From an uncultured Bacilli bacterium (GTDB lineage: Bacteria > Bacillota_I > Bacilli_A > RF39 > UBA660), in NCBI GenBank assembly GCA_948874605.1, contig CAQRXS010000030.1, positions 5,044 to 12,635 on the forward strand: a stretch of DNA of 7,592 nucleotides. The letters are read 5' to 3'. The position numbers were made by a program, and so were the translations under genes. The number at the start of each line of letters is the position of its first letter. Within the stretch, counting starts at the first letter, position 1. Shown one piece after another: positions 6,630 to 7,592 of the stretch. The notes beneath the pieces were generated by a model, which saw only the letters and a program-made list of their open reading frames with translations, was not told the DNA's origin and did not search any database.

Positions 6630-6655
6630 AAGAGCTATGTGGAAAAGATAAGTAT

Positions 6656-6661
6656 GAGGTG
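6656..6661 (+). promoter_or_regulatory. Ribosome binding site deciding the start at 6668
   Basis: GAGGTG lies six bases before the ATG at 6668. The upstream in-frame GTG (6659-6661) is part of this site and is rejected as the start. Confidence 0.75.
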
Positions 6662-6667
6662 GATTAT

Positions 6668-7156
6668 ATGAGAAAAAAGAAGAAAAAAATAGTTGCAATT
6701 CGTAAAATTAAAAAAAGTATTATTTCAACTATCTTATTCCTAAGTTTATCCATTTTATGCTTATTTTTTGTTTTAGAAGGCTATTTATTTTGTATTCAAA
6801 AAGATTCTAGATTATCAAAAAAAGAAGAATTTAATGATTTCGAACTTCATTATTCAACTAATAATCGTTGTGAAGTAAAGGAAATATTTAAAAAAGAAAG
6901 CATCACATATTTTTATGATTGCTTAGATATTGTTTATTTAAAATATGGAGAAATAGAACTCAGACTTGAAGAAGCAATTGAAAAAGAATACATTAATCTC
7001 AAAATGCTTTTAGAATCAACAACTTTTGATGGACGAGAAGGAGAATCTTCAATTTATATAAGTAAACCTCATCGTGGGAAAGAACCATATAAAATCAAAT
7101 TAACAGAAACAAAAGAAGGAACGTTTGTAACGATAAGTGCAGACAAAAAGGAATAA
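6668..7156 (+). CDS. Single-pass membrane protein of unknown function with extracytoplasmic domain
   Basis: I do not recognise this gene with certainty. The 162-residue product has a very basic N-terminus (residues 2-17, mostly Lys/Arg), one hydrophobic segment (about 18-42) and a hydrophilic domain of 120 residues, so it is probably an N-in, C-out anchored protein. The outer domain holds two cysteines (C68, C85) that could form a disulfide, and a pattern 'YFYDCLDIVYLKYGEIELRL' followed by EEAIEKEYINLKML. This Cys...Tyr...Gly...Leu..Ala pattern resembles small exported domains of gut Bacillota, but I cannot name the family. There is no class III prepilin GFTLIE motif, so it is not an obvious pilin, and no lipobox. 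GAGGTG lies six bases before the ATG; the in-frame GTG at 6659 lies within that site. It has its own promoter divergent from pilB. No clear terminator follows. Confidence 0.75.
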   Translation: MRKKKKKIVAIRKIKKSIISTILFLSLSILCLFFVLEGYLFCIQKDSRLSKKEEFNDFELHYSTNNRCEVKEIFKKESITYFYDCLDIVYLKYGEIELRLEEAIEKEYINLKMLLESTTFDGREGESSIYISKPHRGKEPYKIKLTETKEGTFVTISADKKE

Positions 7157-7193
7157 CGTTTCTTCATGTAAAAGTTTAGAATGTTTAAATATC

Positions 7194-7222
7194 TTCACTT
7201 AGGGAATAAGACATTTTATAAT
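7194..7222 (+). promoter_or_regulatory. Promoter of the TasA-like gene
   Basis: A perfect TATAAT -10 (7217-7222) stands 17 bp after TTCACT (7194-7199, 4 of 6 bases of the -35 consensus). It predicts an untranslated leader of about 70 bases before the ATG at 7298. No stable leader hairpin is evident. Confidence 0.6.
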
Positions 7223-7297
7223 TATCCTAGATAAAATATAGTGTTTTGTAATACTTTTGGAAAAATGAGACATTATAAAAAGTAGTAGGTGTAAGAT

Positions 7298-7592
7298 ATG
7301 AATCAAAAGAAAATAATGATGATAGGAATTATCTTAATAGCTATTGTAATGATAAGTGGTGTGAGTTTTGCTTTATGGCAAATTAATCTAAGTCAAGAGA
7401 GTACCAATACAATAACAACAGGATGCTTTCGAGTTACATTTGAAGAACAAAATCCAATAAGTCTTGCTAATGCTTTTCCAATTACGAAAGAAGAAGGAAA
7501 GTCTTTAACCCCTTATACATTTACAATTACAAATACTTGTGATTCTCTAGTGAATTATCAGGTAAATCTAGAAATATTAAAAAGTACAACAT
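7298..7592 (+). CDS. Exported TasA/camelysin-like protein (3'-truncated by window)
   Basis: Ninety-eight residues are visible. They begin with a short basic N-terminus and a hydrophobic signal or anchor segment (about 6-28, MMIGIILIAIVMISGVSFA), then ALWQINLSQESTNTITTGCF. This layout, with a hydrophobic stretch ending SFALW/AYF followed at once by a beta-rich domain that sets off with 'N.I.tG.f.v.f', is that of SipW-type signal peptide proteins such as TasA, CalY and camelysin, which form extracellular fibres or surface proteins. The following PYTFTITNTCDSLVNYQVNLEI looks like a beta-sandwich strand pattern. Two cysteines (C47, C81) may form a disulfide. An AGGTG ribosome site lies six bases upstream and there is a TATAAT promoter. 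Neither a SipW peptidase nor the rest of the gene is in the window. Family assignment is by resemblance only. Confidence 0.65.
   Translation, partial: MNQKKIMMIGIILIAIVMISGVSFALWQINLSQESTNTITTGCFRVTFEEQNPISLANAFPITKEEGKSLTPYTFTITNTCDSLVNYQVNLEILKSTT

Noticed and set aside
6668..7156. Membrane protein at 6668 as a minor pilin
   Set aside because: It lacks a prepilin cleavage site (Gly before Phe/Met with Glu at +5). The basic N-terminus and membrane segment fit a simple anchor better.
7208..7280. Repeated AGACATT-TATAA motif upstream of the TasA-like gene (7209-7222 and 7268-7280)
   Set aside because: The two copies match only partly, and similarity of AT-rich promoter-like sequence is expected by chance. 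Only the first copy has well-placed promoter elements.
7157..7297. Small gene or terminator in the gap after the membrane protein
   Set aside because: I found no open frame with a ribosome site and no stem followed by a T-tract, only the promoter at 7194-7222.

Overview
The window comes from a low-GC Gram-positive bacterium (Bacillota), most likely a Bacilli-type lineage close to the gut Mollicutes-related groups. The evidence is the strongly AT-rich coding sequence, strong Shine-Dalgarno sites, the dnaG-rpoD-trmK order known from Bacillus, a YqfQ-like gene next to it, and an N-terminal segment of the TasA/camelysin type. UGA is used as stop (end of dnaG and of trmK) and tryptophan is TGG, so the code is the standard bacterial one and not the Mycoplasma code. 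Taxonomy below phylum is an inference.

Layout. Positions 1-2342 (+) are a housekeeping operon: the 3' end of DNA primase (dnaG), the housekeeping sigma factor (rpoD/sigA) and the tRNA m1A22 methyltransferase (trmK), joined by 14-nt and 1-nt overlaps. A strong intrinsic terminator (2341-2373) begins in the trmK stop codon. A small YqfQ-like gene (2313-2615, -) runs toward trmK and overlaps both the trmK 3' end and that terminator. Positions 2709-6601 hold the core of a type IV pilus / type II secretion-like machine. The platform protein PilC and the prepilin peptidase PilD are on + with a promoter and a terminator (5157-5185). The assembly ATPase PilB is on -, convergent with pilCD, with its own promoter and a back-to-back terminator (5191-5209). 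To the right, transcribed away from pilB, are a single-pass membrane protein of unknown function (6668-7156) and the start of an exported TasA/camelysin-like protein (7298 onward) cut by the window end.

How the genes work together: PilD would cleave and N-methylate prepilins, PilB would hydrolyse ATP to drive assembly, and PilC would couple the ATPase to the growing filament. No prepilin gene is visible, so the filament subunits must be encoded elsewhere. The window cannot say whether the machine serves DNA uptake, adhesion or secretion.

The most unusual features are a sigma factor with two tandem region 1.1 domains, a PilC with an extra N-terminal hydrophobic plus coiled-coil module of about 130 residues, a PilB without the usual N-terminal domain but with an acidic triplet-repeat tail, and a terminator placed inside an antisense coding sequence. 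There is no gene-free stretch longer than 300 bases. I saw no tRNA, rRNA, CRISPR array, insertion sequence or riboswitch.
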